Shown here: in pieces, positions 5,489 to 13,669 of the stretch | How positions within the stretch are numbered: the stretch's first letter is position 1 | How the letters are laid out: the number at the start of each line of letters is the position of its first letter | IMG/VR virus record: IMGVR_UViG_3300025636_000437 | Span: 1 to 23,913 of that record | Origin: a virus | Strand: one strand, 5' to 3' | DNA: 23,913 bases | Notes under the pieces: model-generated | What the model was told of the DNA's origin: nothing | The model's input: only the letters and a program-made list of their open reading frames with translations | The model's database searches: none | Program-made: the position numbers and the translations under genes

Positions 5489-8161
5489 ATGAGTTATGTA
5501 GACGCAATGTTTGACCGAGACGCCGATATTATTCGAGCAGTTGAACGCAAGGACGGAAAGAGAATTTACCGTGAATATCAATCCAAATATACATTTTATT
5601 ATAAGGACCAGCAAGGCAAGTACAAAAGTGTGTATGGCGATCCACTAAGTCGTATTGTATGTAAAAGTACAAAAGACTTCCGTAAAGAAGTTGCTATTAA
5701 TAGAGATAAAACGTTATTCGAAAGCGATATTAACCCTATCTTTCAGTGTTTAAGTGAAAACTATCTTAATCAAGATGCTCCTAAACTAAACATTGCTTTC
5801 TTTGACATTGAGACTGACTTTGATCCAGAGCGAGGCTTTGCTGATCCTAGTGATCCGTTTATGCCTATTACATCTATATCTGTTTACTTGCAATGGCTTG
5901 AAACAATGGTGTGTTTGGCAGTTCCGCCCAAGACACTTACAATGGACGAAGCAAAGAAAACACTTGAAGGCATTGACAATGTAATGCTGTTTGAAAAAGA
6001 AGGCGAGATGATTGACACTTTCTTAACACTAATTGAAGACAGTGACATCTTATCAGGTTGGAACAGTGAAGGATATGATATTCCGTATACTGTAAACAGG
6101 ACTGCAAGAGTACTAAGCAAAGATGACACACGTAGATTCTGCTTGTGGGGTCAGCTTCCTAAGAAGCGTATGTACGAAAAATTTGGCAAGGAAAGTGAAA
6201 CGTTTGATTTAGTAGGGCGTGTACACTTAGACAGTCTTAATCTATATCGCAAGTACACATACGAAGAGCGTCACACATATCGACTAGATGCTATTGGTGA
6301 GATCGAAGTAGGTGAGAACAAAGTCCCGTATGAAGGAACACTTGACGCATTATATAACAATGACTTCCGTAAGTTTATTGAATATAACATTCAAGATACT
6401 GCATTACTTGATAAATTAGATAAAAAACTAAGATTTATTGATCTATCAAATACTATTGCACATGAAAATACAGTTCTTATTCAAACTACAATGGGCGCAG
6501 TAGCTGTTACTGAGCAAGGTATTGTTAATGAAGCACATAATCGTGGATTGCAAGTACAAAATCGTAAAAATAGAGACGACGAAGCAAATACTCAAGCTGC
6601 AGGTGCATATGTTGCATTTCCTAAAAAGGGCTTACACAAGTGGATTGGTTCAATGGATTTGAACTCACTGTATCCATCAGTAATTCGCGCATTGAATATG
6701 GCTCCAGAAACTGTTATAGGACAAATACGTCCAGAGATTAGTGATGCTCGTGTTACTGAAGACATGGGCTTAAAAAAGAAGAGCTTTGCTGGTAGTTGGG
6801 AAGGACGCTTTGCTACTGAAGAGTATGATGCTGTTATGGACAAGCGTAAAGATACTTCACTTACTATTGACTGGGAAGACGGTCGGAGTGATGTGCTAAG
6901 TGGTGCTGAAATCCATAAAGTAATTTTTGACAGCAATCAACCTTGGATGCTTAGTGCAAATGGTACTATCTTTACTACAGAATTTGAAGGTGTTATTCCA
7001 GGGCTACTAAAGCGTTGGTATGCAGAGCGTAAGGAATTGCAAAAGAAACTAAAGAAAGCAAAGGATGCAGGAAACCAAGCAGAGATTGAGTATTGGGATA
7101 AGCGACAGCTAGTTAAGAAGATTTTGCTTAACAGTTTGTATGGTGCTATTCTTAATCCAGGTTGTAGATTCTTTGACAAACGTATTGGACAATCAACTAC
7201 ACTTACAGGTCGTACTATTGTTAAGCACATGAGTGCCGAAGTTAATAAAACCATTACAGGTGTGTATGATCATGTCGGCGAAGCAATGATATATGGTGAT
7301 ACTGACAGTTGTTACTTTAGTGCTTGGCCTGCTTTAAAAACAGAAGTTGAGGCAGGAAAAATTCCATGGAGTAAAGAGAATGTTATTACATTATATGATC
7401 AAGTATGTGAAGCAGCAAACGTAACATTTCCAGATATGATGCAGAAGTCATTCCATTGTCCAAAGAGTAGATCAGACGTTATTGCGGCAGCTAGAGAAAT
7501 TGTTGCACAAAGCGGGTTGTTTATTACTAAAAAACGGTATGCTGCACTAGTGGTTGATATTGAAGGTTTTAGAACAGACATTGACGGCAAGGCAGGTAAA
7601 GTAAAAGCTATGGGATTGGACTTGCGCAGGAGTGATACACCTGTGTTTATGCAGGAGTTTCTAAGTGAGCTATTACTTATGGTGCTTACTGATAAGCCGC
7701 GTGAAGATGTACTTGAGCGTATTACAGAATTCCGTCAGCAGTTCCACGAGCGTCCAGGCTGGGAGAAAGGTAGTCCCAAACGTGCAAACAAAGTTGGACA
7801 CTACAGACGCTTAGAAGAAAAGCAAGGCAAAGCAAACATGCCTGGTCACGTTCGAGCAAGTATTAACTGGAACACACTAAAACGTATGAACGGTGACAAG
7901 TATAGCGAAGAAGTCGTAGACGGTATGAAGGTTATTGTTTGTAAACTAAAGCCTAATCCGCTAGGATATACAAGTGTTGCGTATCCGACAGATTTGCAGA
8001 GATTGCCAGAATGGTTCAAAGAACTACCATTTGATGATACAGCAATGGCAGAAACTATTATTGATAATAAGTTAGACAACTTAATTGGTGTGCTTAACTA
8101 TCCATTAGAAGATACTAAGCGTCATAACACATTCTCAAGTTTGTTTGACTTCGGAGAATAA
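5489..8161 (+). CDS. 43: Family B DNA polymerase (T4 gp43 type)
   Basis: This 890-residue protein is the replicative polymerase with proofreading, close in length to T4 gp43 (898). The exonuclease domain shows FFDIETD (Exo I, residues 104-110), NSEGYDIPY (Exo II) and YNIQDTALLDKL (Exo III). The polymerase domain shows DLNSLYPS from D390 (motif A), KKILLNSLYG at 543-552 (motif B) and YGDTDS with D604 and D606 (motif C, catalytic metal ligands). All catalytic residues are present, so the enzyme should be active. The C-terminus ends HNTFSSLFDFGE, consistent with the clamp-binding tail of the family. AAGGAG lies six bases before the ATG. A promoter candidate and a small hairpin lie in its leader. 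The clamp gene follows about 2.5 kb downstream, after inserted sugar genes. Confidence 0.97.
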   Translation: MSYVDAMFDRDADIIRAVERKDGKRIYREYQSKYTFYYKDQQGKYKSVYGDPLSRIVCKSTKDFRKEVAINRDKTLFESDINPIFQCLSENYLNQDAPKLNIAFFDIETDFDPERGFADPSDPFMPITSISVYLQWLETMVCLAVPPKTLTMDEAKKTLEGIDNVMLFEKEGEMIDTFLTLIEDSDILSGWNSEGYDIPYTVNRTARVLSKDDTRRFCLWGQLPKKRMYEKFGKESETFDLVGRVHLDSLNLYRKYTYEERHTYRLDAIGEIEVGENKVPYEGTLDALYNNDFRKFIEYNIQDTALLDKLDKKLRFIDLSNTIAHENTVLIQTTMGAVAVTEQGIVNEAHNRGLQVQNRKNRDDEANTQAAGAYVAFPKKGLHKWIGSMDLNSLYPSVIRALNMAPETVIGQIRPEISDARVTEDMGLKKKSFAGSWEGRFATEEYDAVMDKRKDTSLTIDWEDGRSDVLSGAEIHKVIFDSNQPWMLSANGTIFTTEFEGVIPGLLKRWYAERKELQKKLKKAKDAGNQAEIEYWDKRQLVKKILLNSLYGAILNPGCRFFDKRIGQSTTLTGRTIVKHMSAEVNKTITGVYDHVGEAMIYGDTDSCYFSAWPALKTEVEAGKIPWSKENVITLYDQVCEAANVTFPDMMQKSFHCPKSRSDVIAAAREIVAQSGLFITKKRYAALVVDIEGFRTDIDGKAGKVKAMGLDLRRSDTPVFMQEFLSELLLMVLTDKPREDVLERITEFRQQFHERPGWEKGSPKRANKVGHYRRLEEKQGKANMPGHVRASINWNTLKRMNGDKYSEEVVDGMKVIVCKLKPNPLGYTSVAYPTDLQRLPEWFKELPFDDTAMAETIIDNKLDNLIGVLNYPLEDTKRHNTFSSLFDFGE

Positions 8162-8162
8162 G

Positions 8163-8276
8163 ATGAAGATCAAACTAGAGATAGAAATTGACACTGAGAG
8201 CGAGCAAGACCTAAATACTATTGAAGAAGTTATTGAAAAGTTAGTAGAACTAAAGGAGATAATGAATGAAATATGA
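8163..8276 (+). CDS. Tiny acidic phage protein
   Basis: This gene encodes 37 residues with nearly half charged, largely Glu. It starts one base after the polymerase stop, with GGAGA upstream, and it overlaps the next gene by 11 bases. The sequence MKIKLEIEIDTESEQDL followed by a Glu/Leu-rich helix suggests a beta strand plus an amphipathic helix. I associate similar tiny acidic proteins with this place in marine T4-like phages. Function is unknown; a protein-interaction role is a guess. Confidence 0.6.
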   Translation: MKIKLEIEIDTESEQDLNTIEEVIEKLVELKEIMNEI

Positions 8277-8598
8277 AAACTGGGACATTGACGGTGTTGT
8301 TGTTAAAGACGATGCTCGTTACATTGTAAAAGATAATACAGAACTAAACAATTTAGTTGTGAGTAGTACGCTATTATCAGCTAAGAAAAGTACAACTGGA
8401 CATCGACATGCAGGACAAGAAGAAGTATATATGTTTGTAAGCGGTAGCGGACAAATGGAACTTGATCATAACATTTTTGATGTTACAGCAGGTGACACTG
8501 TACTAATAGAAGACAATGTATTCCACAAAGTACATAATAATACAGACTTTGGATTAAAGTTTATATGCGTGTTTGATGGTAAGAGGAATCACAAATGA
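8266..8598 (+). CDS. Cupin-domain protein (sugar-metabolism type)
   Basis: This 110-residue single-domain cupin has GGAG upstream of its ATG. Motif 1 is GHRHAGQEEVYMFVSGSG (H46, H48, E52 or E53); motif 2 is AGDTVLIEDNVFHKVHN (H87). These are the expected metal ligands, so a metal-binding beta barrel is likely. The pattern is closest to the cupins of the mannose-6-phosphate isomerase/sugar-phosphate group. Its neighbours are a cytidylyltransferase, a phosphomannomutase and an epimerase, joined by overlaps, which supports a role in making an activated sugar. The exact reaction (isomerase, epimerase or binding) cannot be read. Confidence 0.75.
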   Translation: MKYENWDIDGVVVKDDARYIVKDNTELNNLVVSSTLLSAKKSTTGHRHAGQEEVYMFVSGSGQMELDHNIFDVTAGDTVLIEDNVFHKVHNNTDFGLKFICVFDGKRNHK

Positions 8599-9011
8599 TA
8601 GTAGGATTCACTTGCTCTACGTTCGACCTCTTGCATGCAGGACATATACAAATGTTGCGTGAAGCAAAAGAACAATGCGATTATTTAATCTGCGGATTAC
8701 AAGTTGATCCCAGTACAGATCGTCCAGAAAAGAACGCTCCTATACAAACTGTTGTAGAGCGTTATACACAACTTAAAGCAGTAAGTTATGTAAACGAAAT
8801 CATTCCGTATGGTACAGAACAGGACCTAGAAGATATCTTGACAATGTACAATATTGATGTTAGAATATTAGGAGAGGAGTATCGTGACAAAGACTTTACA
8901 GGTAAGGATATTTGTAGGCGCCGCGATATTGACCTGCATTTTAACAAGCGTGACCACAGATTTAGTTCAAGTGATTTACGCAAAAGAGTATCAGAACAAG
9001 GAAATACATAA
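8595..9011 (+). CDS. Cytidylyltransferase (glycerol-3-phosphate cytidylyltransferase/TagD-like)
   Basis: This is a 138-residue protein, the usual size for TagD-type enzymes. It has FTCSTFDLLHAGHIQML with the HAGH motif at residues 14-17, and RFSSSDLRKR at 122-131, the equivalent of the family's RTEGISTT-type motif. The family couples CTP to a phosphorylated alcohol or sugar to give a CDP-linked donor. With the cupin before it and the phosphomannomutase and epimerase after it, it probably belongs to a pathway that activates a sugar or polyol for transfer to a surface polymer or to DNA. ATGA and TAATG junctions tie it into the operon. The substrate is not determined. Confidence 0.8.
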   Translation: MIVGFTCSTFDLLHAGHIQMLREAKEQCDYLICGLQVDPSTDRPEKNAPIQTVVERYTQLKAVSYVNEIIPYGTEQDLEDILTMYNIDVRILGEEYRDKDFTGKDICRRRDIDLHFNKRDHRFSSSDLRKRVSEQGNT

Positions 9012-9172
9012 TGTGGACACTATTGATTATTAGTACAGTTATTGGACTAGACGACCCTAAAGTAACACGTTATGCAGATTATGCTACTTCTATAGAATAT
9101 GTACAAGATTGGGTAGAAATTTCTAAAGAATTTACACAAGACGAATATGCATTTTGCGAGGGACCTAAGTGA
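9011..9172 (+). CDS. Small protein with hydrophobic N-terminus
   Basis: This gene encodes 53 residues from a TAATG junction to a GTGA junction, so it is clearly part of the operon. Residues 1-13 (MWTLLIISTVIGL) are hydrophobic and short for a membrane span, and are followed by a polar domain with the motif DDPKVTRYADYATSIEY and a single late Cys (AFCEG). It may be a signal-anchored or exported peptide. I associate similar small proteins with cyanophages but know of no function. Confidence 0.6.
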   Translation: MWTLLIISTVIGLDDPKVTRYADYATSIEYVQDWVEISKEFTQDEYAFCEGPK

Positions 9173-9885
9173 ACAAATTTATATTTGATGTAGACGGCAC
9201 ACTAACTCCAAGTCGCGGTATTATTGATCTAGACTTTAAAATGTTCTTTAACATGTTCTGTTTACAGAATGATGTGTATCTAGTTACTGGTAGTGACAAG
9301 CCTAAAACAGTTGAACAAATCAGTGAGCCGACTTACAACTTGTGTAAACGTGTTTATCAATGTTCAGGCAGCGATGTTTGGGATGCTGAAACAAATATAC
9401 TTAAAAGCGGATGGACATTACCTGATCTAGCAAGAACATTTTTAATTAGTTGCGAATATGAAAGTCCGTTTAGCATACGCACAGGTAATCATATTGAACA
9501 ACGCAGTGGCATGGTTAACTTTAGTGTTGTAGGACGCAACGCTTCATTATACGAACGTAAACAATATGCAGATTATGATGCAAAAGAAAACGAGCGTATC
9601 AAAATAGCAAACGCATTTAATACAATGTTTCCTGACTTACAAGCAACTGTAGGTGGTGAGACAGGCATTGACATTGCTCCGTGTGGCGCTAATAAATCAC
9701 AGATACTAAGAGACTTTAAAGAAGACGATACTATACACTTCTACGGTGATGCAATGTTTGACGGTGGCAACGATAAGCCGCTAGCTGATGCATTACAAAA
9801 ATACCAGTTAGGATTTTCACATCAAGTTAGAGACTGGGAACATACATGGGAGAAACTACGTGAATATTCTACTAACGGGTCATAA
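9169..9885 (+). CDS. Phosphomannomutase, eukaryotic (PMM2/HAD) type
   Basis: This 238-residue protein starts at GTG. It begins FIFDVDGTLTPS with the DxD pair D7/D9 of HAD phosphomutases. The cap region has RSGMVNFSVVGRNASLYER, which closely follows the substrate-binding segment of human PMM2 (RNGMLNxSPIGR). Near residues 188-200 it has IHFYGDAMFDGGND, matching the PMM2 FFGxxxxxGGND metal site. Length matches PMM2 (about 246). The enzyme interconverts mannose-6-phosphate and mannose-1-phosphate, the entry to GDP-mannose. Bacteria usually use an unrelated phosphohexomutase, so a eukaryotic-type enzyme in a phage is notable. It overlaps the epimerase by 26 bases and probably supplies its pathway. 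Confidence 0.85.
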   Translation: MNKFIFDVDGTLTPSRGIIDLDFKMFFNMFCLQNDVYLVTGSDKPKTVEQISEPTYNLCKRVYQCSGSDVWDAETNILKSGWTLPDLARTFLISCEYESPFSIRTGNHIEQRSGMVNFSVVGRNASLYERKQYADYDAKENERIKIANAFNTMFPDLQATVGGETGIDIAPCGANKSQILRDFKEDDTIHFYGDAMFDGGNDKPLADALQKYQLGFSHQVRDWEHTWEKLREYSTNGS

Positions 9886-10615
9886 AGGATTTATTGGCTC
9901 TAGTCTAATAAAAGCACTCGAACTTAATCATACTGTGACAGGCATTGATTTACAAGATGGAGTTGACTTATTAACTTGCGACTTTCCAAATATTAAGTTT
10001 GACTTAATTATACACTTAGCAGGACGTTCGGGTGTGCGTGAAAGTATTAATGATCCAGCAGCATATTGGATGAATAACGTAGAAGCAAGTAGGCGCTTGT
10101 TTGATCGTTATGAGAATACACGCATACTGTATGCGAGCAGTTCGAGTGCGTACGAGCCCGATTTGAACCCGTATGCGGCGAGTAAGTATATACTAGAAGA
10201 ACTTGCAGAACGTTATCCTAATACACTAGGCATGCGTTTTCACACAGTGTATTCAGATACACCAAGAAAGAATATGTTCTTTGACAAACTATTTAATGAC
10301 AAACTAGAGTATGTTACAAGGCATTATAGAGATTTTGTACACTTGTATGATGTGATTGATGCTATTAACATTTTAATATACCACGATCACGTCAAAGGTG
10401 TACTTGATGTCGGAAGTGGGGTTCCGATTCGTGTTCAAGACCTAGCACCGAATGTTCCAGTGCGTCTAAATACCCCGAACGAGCGAGAATACACTTGTGC
10501 TAACATAGAAAAAATGAAGGCACTTGGTTTTAAACCTAAATATAGTATAGAAAAATACTTGACAAACGCCAATAAAGGCAATATAATAAACATTATAAAC
10601 GGAGAAAAAGCATGA
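9860..10615 (+). CDS. NAD-dependent sugar-nucleotide epimerase/dehydratase (extended SDR)
   Basis: This 251-residue protein starts at a GTG preceded by GGGAGA within the phosphomannomutase gene. The Rossmann motif is TGHKGFIGSS at residues 6-15; the catalytic Ser region is YASSSSAYEP (91-100) and the YxxxK pair is Y105/K109 (YAASK). D30 in VTGID fits NAD(H) preference. The protein is shorter than the usual 310-350 residues of GDP-mannose dehydratases and UDP-sugar epimerases, with a reduced substrate-binding part. By neighbourhood the substrate is probably a GDP- or CDP-sugar. The 3' end of the gene contains the promoter of the sliding clamp gene, and its stop overlaps the clamp start (ATGA). 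Confidence 0.85.
   Translation: MNILLTGHKGFIGSSLIKALELNHTVTGIDLQDGVDLLTCDFPNIKFDLIIHLAGRSGVRESINDPAAYWMNNVEASRRLFDRYENTRILYASSSSAYEPDLNPYAASKYILEELAERYPNTLGMRFHTVYSDTPRKNMFFDKLFNDKLEYVTRHYRDFVHLYDVIDAINILIYHDHVKGVLDVGSGVPIRVQDLAPNVPVRLNTPNEREYTCANIEKMKALGFKPKYSIEKYLTNANKGNIINIINGEKA
10559..10587 (+). promoter_or_regulatory. Consensus promoter for the sliding clamp, TTGACA-17-TATAAT
   Basis: A perfect TTGACA (10559-10564), 17 bases and a perfect TATAAT (10582-10587) lie inside the end of the epimerase gene, with the clamp ATG 25 bases downstream of the -10 box. The -10 box is the left half of the inverted repeat TATAAT-AAAC-ATTATA (10582-10597), and the spacer holds GCC-AATAAA-GGC. Confidence 0.8.
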
Positions 10616-11349
10616 AAGATATTTTACAAGACGTAGTAGCACATACTCACGCACTAGGATTTTTGTCATTAGTTAAAGTTACTAATGATAATGAATCAAC
10701 AATAGTTGAAGCAATGGCAGATGACCGCAGTGTTATTTTATCAGCAACAACTACACATCGGGTTGCAGACGGTACATTTGGTATGCCTAACTTAGATAAG
10801 TTGGCACTACATCTAAAGAATCCTGAGTATCAAAAAGATGCTAAGATTGACGTAGTTACCGCAGAACGCAATGGAGAAGTTATTCCGACACATATTCACT
10901 TTGAAAATGAAGTTGGTGATTTTGAAAATGATTATCGCTTTATGAACAAAGCAATAATTGAAGAAAAACTTAAAACAGTAAAGTTTAAAGGTGCTACATG
11001 GAACGTTACTTTTAACCCAGAAATGAGTGCAATTAGTCGAATGAAATTGCAAAGTGCTGCACATTCTGAAGAGCCTACATTTAATGTTAAAACAGAAACT
11101 ACTGGCGGCAGAACTGATCTAGTGTTTAGCTTTGGCGATGCAAGTACTCATGTTGGTAGCTTTGTATTTCAAAATGCTGTTGATAACGAATTAAAGCATA
11201 CATGGAGTTGGCCAGTATCACAAGTACAGGCAATCTTAGGCTTAACTGGTGATGTTACAATGAGCATTAGTGACCAGGGTGCAATGCAAATTAGTGTCGA
11301 TAGTGGTATAGCAAAATATAATTATATTCTTCCAGCGCAGAGTAAGTAA
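10612..11349 (+). CDS. 45: Sliding clamp, DNA polymerase processivity factor (T4 gp45 type)
   Basis: This 245-residue protein is close to T4 gp45 (228). Evidence is the overall pattern of marine T4-like clamps: an N-terminal DNA-facing helix, the central NDYRFMNKAIIEEKLKTVKF segment, and the C-terminal ISDQGAMQISVDSG strand before a final YNYILPAQSK. The clamp forms a trimeric ring that holds gp43 on DNA; in T4 it also activates late transcription through gp33/gp55. It has its own consensus promoter (10559), and GGAG sits eight bases before the ATG. The clamp-loader genes 44 and 62, usually next to 45, are not in this window. Confidence 0.8.
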   Translation: MKDILQDVVAHTHALGFLSLVKVTNDNESTIVEAMADDRSVILSATTTHRVADGTFGMPNLDKLALHLKNPEYQKDAKIDVVTAERNGEVIPTHIHFENEVGDFENDYRFMNKAIIEEKLKTVKFKGATWNVTFNPEMSAISRMKLQSAAHSEEPTFNVKTETTGGRTDLVFSFGDASTHVGSFVFQNAVDNELKHTWSWPVSQVQAILGLTGDVTMSISDQGAMQISVDSGIAKYNYILPAQSK

Positions 11350-11352
11350 TTT

Positions 11353-11709
11353 ATGACAACGGACCAAATAACATTTGCAATCCTAAGTTGGTTGGCGCTA
11401 ACTAGTTTCATTTATACTGTTACCGGTTGGCGCAACATTATAGATTGTTACAAGCTCTGGTTTACTAGAGAATACTGGACCAACTATAATGTTATTGAAG
11501 CAGCAAGTTGGATTGCAAAAGCAGCAATTATTATCCCAGCACTTATTTTTGGAAATAACATTTGGCAATTATATTTTGTAGCGTTAGTTACTAGCTTGTC
11601 TCTTATTTGGGCAAGCAATAAAAAACTATTGCCTACACTAGTTGGATTTAATACTTTGTGGATTTGGCTGAGCATGATGGTAATATCACAGAATTTAATA
11701 GGAAATTAA
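11353..11709 (+). CDS. Phage membrane protein with about four transmembrane segments
   Basis: This gene encodes 118 residues. Hydrophobic stretches at about residues 6-24, 47-67, 70-87 and 92-112 suggest four membrane spans, joined by short loops with Trp and Lys (KLWFTREYWTNYN after the first). No enzymatic motif is seen. It lies three bases after the clamp stop and directly abuts the dpdA-like gene (TAA then ATG), so it may be expressed with either. Its function is unknown. Confidence 0.7.
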   Translation: MTTDQITFAILSWLALTSFIYTVTGWRNIIDCYKLWFTREYWTNYNVIEAASWIAKAAIIIPALIFGNNIWQLYFVALVTSLSLIWASNKKLLPTLVGFNTLWIWLSMMVISQNLIGN

Positions 11710-13473
11710 ATGAATAAAGATCTAACAATAGCACAACAAGATTATGCACACTTTTTGCCCGCACTTAGTGGCTTTTATGCTACCTATGTGGGCAAGCAGC
11801 GCTATCCTGATCCTGTCGACGGTCCTTATGTTCCCGATACACGTATGCCTAACAACTTTGCAAATGGTATGGAAAGTCTTAACTATCTTAATGCTAAAGA
11901 AGGAGCGTTCACATACAAGTGGACGCTCTACTCTGCAGGACATGCAGAGTTAGACACTACTAAGCATAGTCCTAAAGAAGACATGGTCCGTAACAGAGAT
12001 AGAGAAAACACTTGGTTACTAGGAGACTCAGGTGGCTTCCAAATTGGTAAAGGTGTCTGGGAAGGCGAATGGAAAGATCCTAACAGCAAGTTTGTTAAAG
12101 ATAAAATGGCAGACTGTGTTGCCAGAGGAACCGAAATTCGGACAGTTGAAACATCTAATAAGGACGGCAAGGTAACTACAAAAAGTATTACAGTTGATCT
12201 TGTAAAAGAATATCAGAGCAGACTTGATATGGCACAAAAGAAGCGTGATGCAGTATTACGCTGGATGGATGCATATGCAGACTACGGTATGATTCTTGAT
12301 ATTCCAGCGTGGGTATCGCGCTCACCTGCAGGCGCTTTAGCAACAGGTATTAGTGAATACCAAGATGCAGTTGAAGCTACAAAGTATAACAACGAATATT
12401 GGATGAAGCATAGAACAGGTGCGTGTAAATTCTTAAACGTTCTACAAGGTGAAAACTTTGATGATGCAGAAGACTGGTACGAGCAAATGAAGGACTATTG
12501 CGATCCAGTTAAATATCCAGACAATCACTTTAACGGGTGGTCAATGGGTGGTCAAAACATGTGCGATGTTGAACTTGTACTTAAACGTATTGTTACATGT
12601 CATTACGACGGCTTACTACAAAGCGGTATACACGATGTAATGCACTTCCTAGGCACAAGTAAACTAGAGTGGGCCACGTTACTAACAGACGTACAACGAG
12701 CTGTGCGCAAACACTATAACCCAACGTTTATGGTTACCTTTGACTGTGCTAGCCCTTTCCTTGCTACAGCAAACGGACAAGTATACACATCGGTTGAAAC
12801 ACCAGAAAAAGGTAAATGGACTTACCGAATGGTGCCTAGTGTAGACGAACTAAAATATGCTACTGATACACGCACATTTAAAGACGCTACTACACAAGAT
12901 GGAATTTTTAAGACGTTTGAAGATAGCCCAGTAACTGATGGGTTGTTAGTTAATGATATTTGCACATATGCAGTCGGTGATGTTAATAAAATTGGTACTA
13001 TTAAAGTACTTAAAGGCGGTGTTGACTTAGACAAAGAAGGCAATCCTTTACTAGATGCAGACGGTAATACAACTGTACGTGGCAGAGACTCAACGAGCTG
13101 GGATAGCTTTAGTTATGCTATACAGATGGGCCATAACGTATGGACACACATTAATGCTGTACAAGAAGCAAATAGACAGTACGATGATGGCAATACTCCT
13201 AAGATGTTATTAGGTAGTAAGTTTGATCAACAATCAATACGTGACATGATTAATGAAGTGTTTGCCCAGCCCACTAAAGAACTATCGTTATCTAAAATTA
13301 TAGATTATCGTGCATATTGGATGCAAGTTCCAGGAACACGCGGAGCAATTGGTAAAAAGACAATATCAGCTAAACCTAAATTTAATGAGCTGTTTGATGA
13401 GGTTGATCCAGAAGTTGATGACACTGAACTAGATGAAACTAAATTAGAGGAACTCCAGGATGAGCAACTATGA
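11710..13473 (+). CDS. dpdA: DNA 7-deazaguanine transglycosylase, DpdA/TGT-like
   Basis: This 587-residue protein has the landmarks of the tRNA-guanine transglycosylase fold in order: GDSGGFQ (D106 to Q111, base recognition), MILDIPAW (194-201), FLNVLQGE (241-248, TGT VQGG strand), GWSMGGQN (276-283, TGT GGLxVGE), FLGTS (313-317) and FDCASP with D345 as the expected nucleophile. The zinc CxCxxC site of bacterial TGT is absent, as in phage DpdA proteins. DpdA exchanges guanine in DNA for a 7-deazaguanine such as preQ0, shielding phage DNA from restriction. FolE, QueE and a QueD-like protein encoded downstream would make the precursor. About 240 residues after FDCASP, with one block of acidic repeats, are extra relative to TGT. 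A tRNA-acting role is less likely but not excluded. Confidence 0.82.
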   Translation: MNKDLTIAQQDYAHFLPALSGFYATYVGKQRYPDPVDGPYVPDTRMPNNFANGMESLNYLNAKEGAFTYKWTLYSAGHAELDTTKHSPKEDMVRNRDRENTWLLGDSGGFQIGKGVWEGEWKDPNSKFVKDKMADCVARGTEIRTVETSNKDGKVTTKSITVDLVKEYQSRLDMAQKKRDAVLRWMDAYADYGMILDIPAWVSRSPAGALATGISEYQDAVEATKYNNEYWMKHRTGACKFLNVLQGENFDDAEDWYEQMKDYCDPVKYPDNHFNGWSMGGQNMCDVELVLKRIVTCHYDGLLQSGIHDVMHFLGTSKLEWATLLTDVQRAVRKHYNPTFMVTFDCASPFLATANGQVYTSVETPEKGKWTYRMVPSVDELKYATDTRTFKDATTQDGIFKTFEDSPVTDGLLVNDICTYAVGDVNKIGTIKVLKGGVDLDKEGNPLLDADGNTTVRGRDSTSWDSFSYAIQMGHNVWTHINAVQEANRQYDDGNTPKMLLGSKFDQQSIRDMINEVFAQPTKELSLSKIIDYRAYWMQVPGTRGAIGKKTISAKPKFNELFDEVDPEVDDTELDETKLEELQDEQL

Positions 13474-13669
13474 TAATACAGAAGACAAACTTCGCGCACA
13501 CTACGACGAACTAGAACGTAAGCATAGAGAACTTGACAACGAGCTAATTAAGCGTTATAATAATCAAACAATCACCGACGAAGTTCGTAGAATGAAAACT
13601 ATGAAACTTTATCTAAAAGATGAAATGCATCGTATAAACGCATACCTAGTACAGAAAGGTCTAGAATGA
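13460..13669 (+). CDS. Small helical protein, YdcH/DUF465-like
   Basis: This gene encodes 69 residues and overlaps the dpdA end by 14 bases. Its pattern LRAHYDELERKHRELDNEL, then KTMKLYLKDEMHRI, fits the small DUF465 (YdcH) family: an N-terminal helix with His-x-x-Leu, then LKK-KL-LKDE and a second helix, together forming a helical hairpin. Function of the family is unknown. A perfect consensus promoter is buried in its coding sequence at 13533-13561, pointing at the nuclease gene that follows by an ATGA overlap. Confidence 0.65.
   Translation: MSNYDNTEDKLRAHYDELERKHRELDNELIKRYNNQTITDEVRRMKTMKLYLKDEMHRINAYLVQKGLE
13533..13561 (+). promoter_or_regulatory. Intragenic consensus promoter, TTGACA-17-TATAAT
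   Basis: TTGACA (13533-13538) and TATAAT (13556-13561) at exact 17-base spacing lie within the DUF465-like gene. Transcription would begin about 100 bases before the nuclease gene at 13666. A coding coincidence is possible, but a perfect pair matches the pattern of the other promoters here. Confidence 0.55.

Noticed and set aside
8189-8219. TTGACA with AATACT downstream, inside the tiny gene after polymerase
   Set aside because: The spacing is 19 bases and the -10 box is weak; it is probably coding sequence.
8839-8870. TTGACA inside the cytidylyltransferase gene
   Set aside because: No acceptable -10 box at 16-18 bases.
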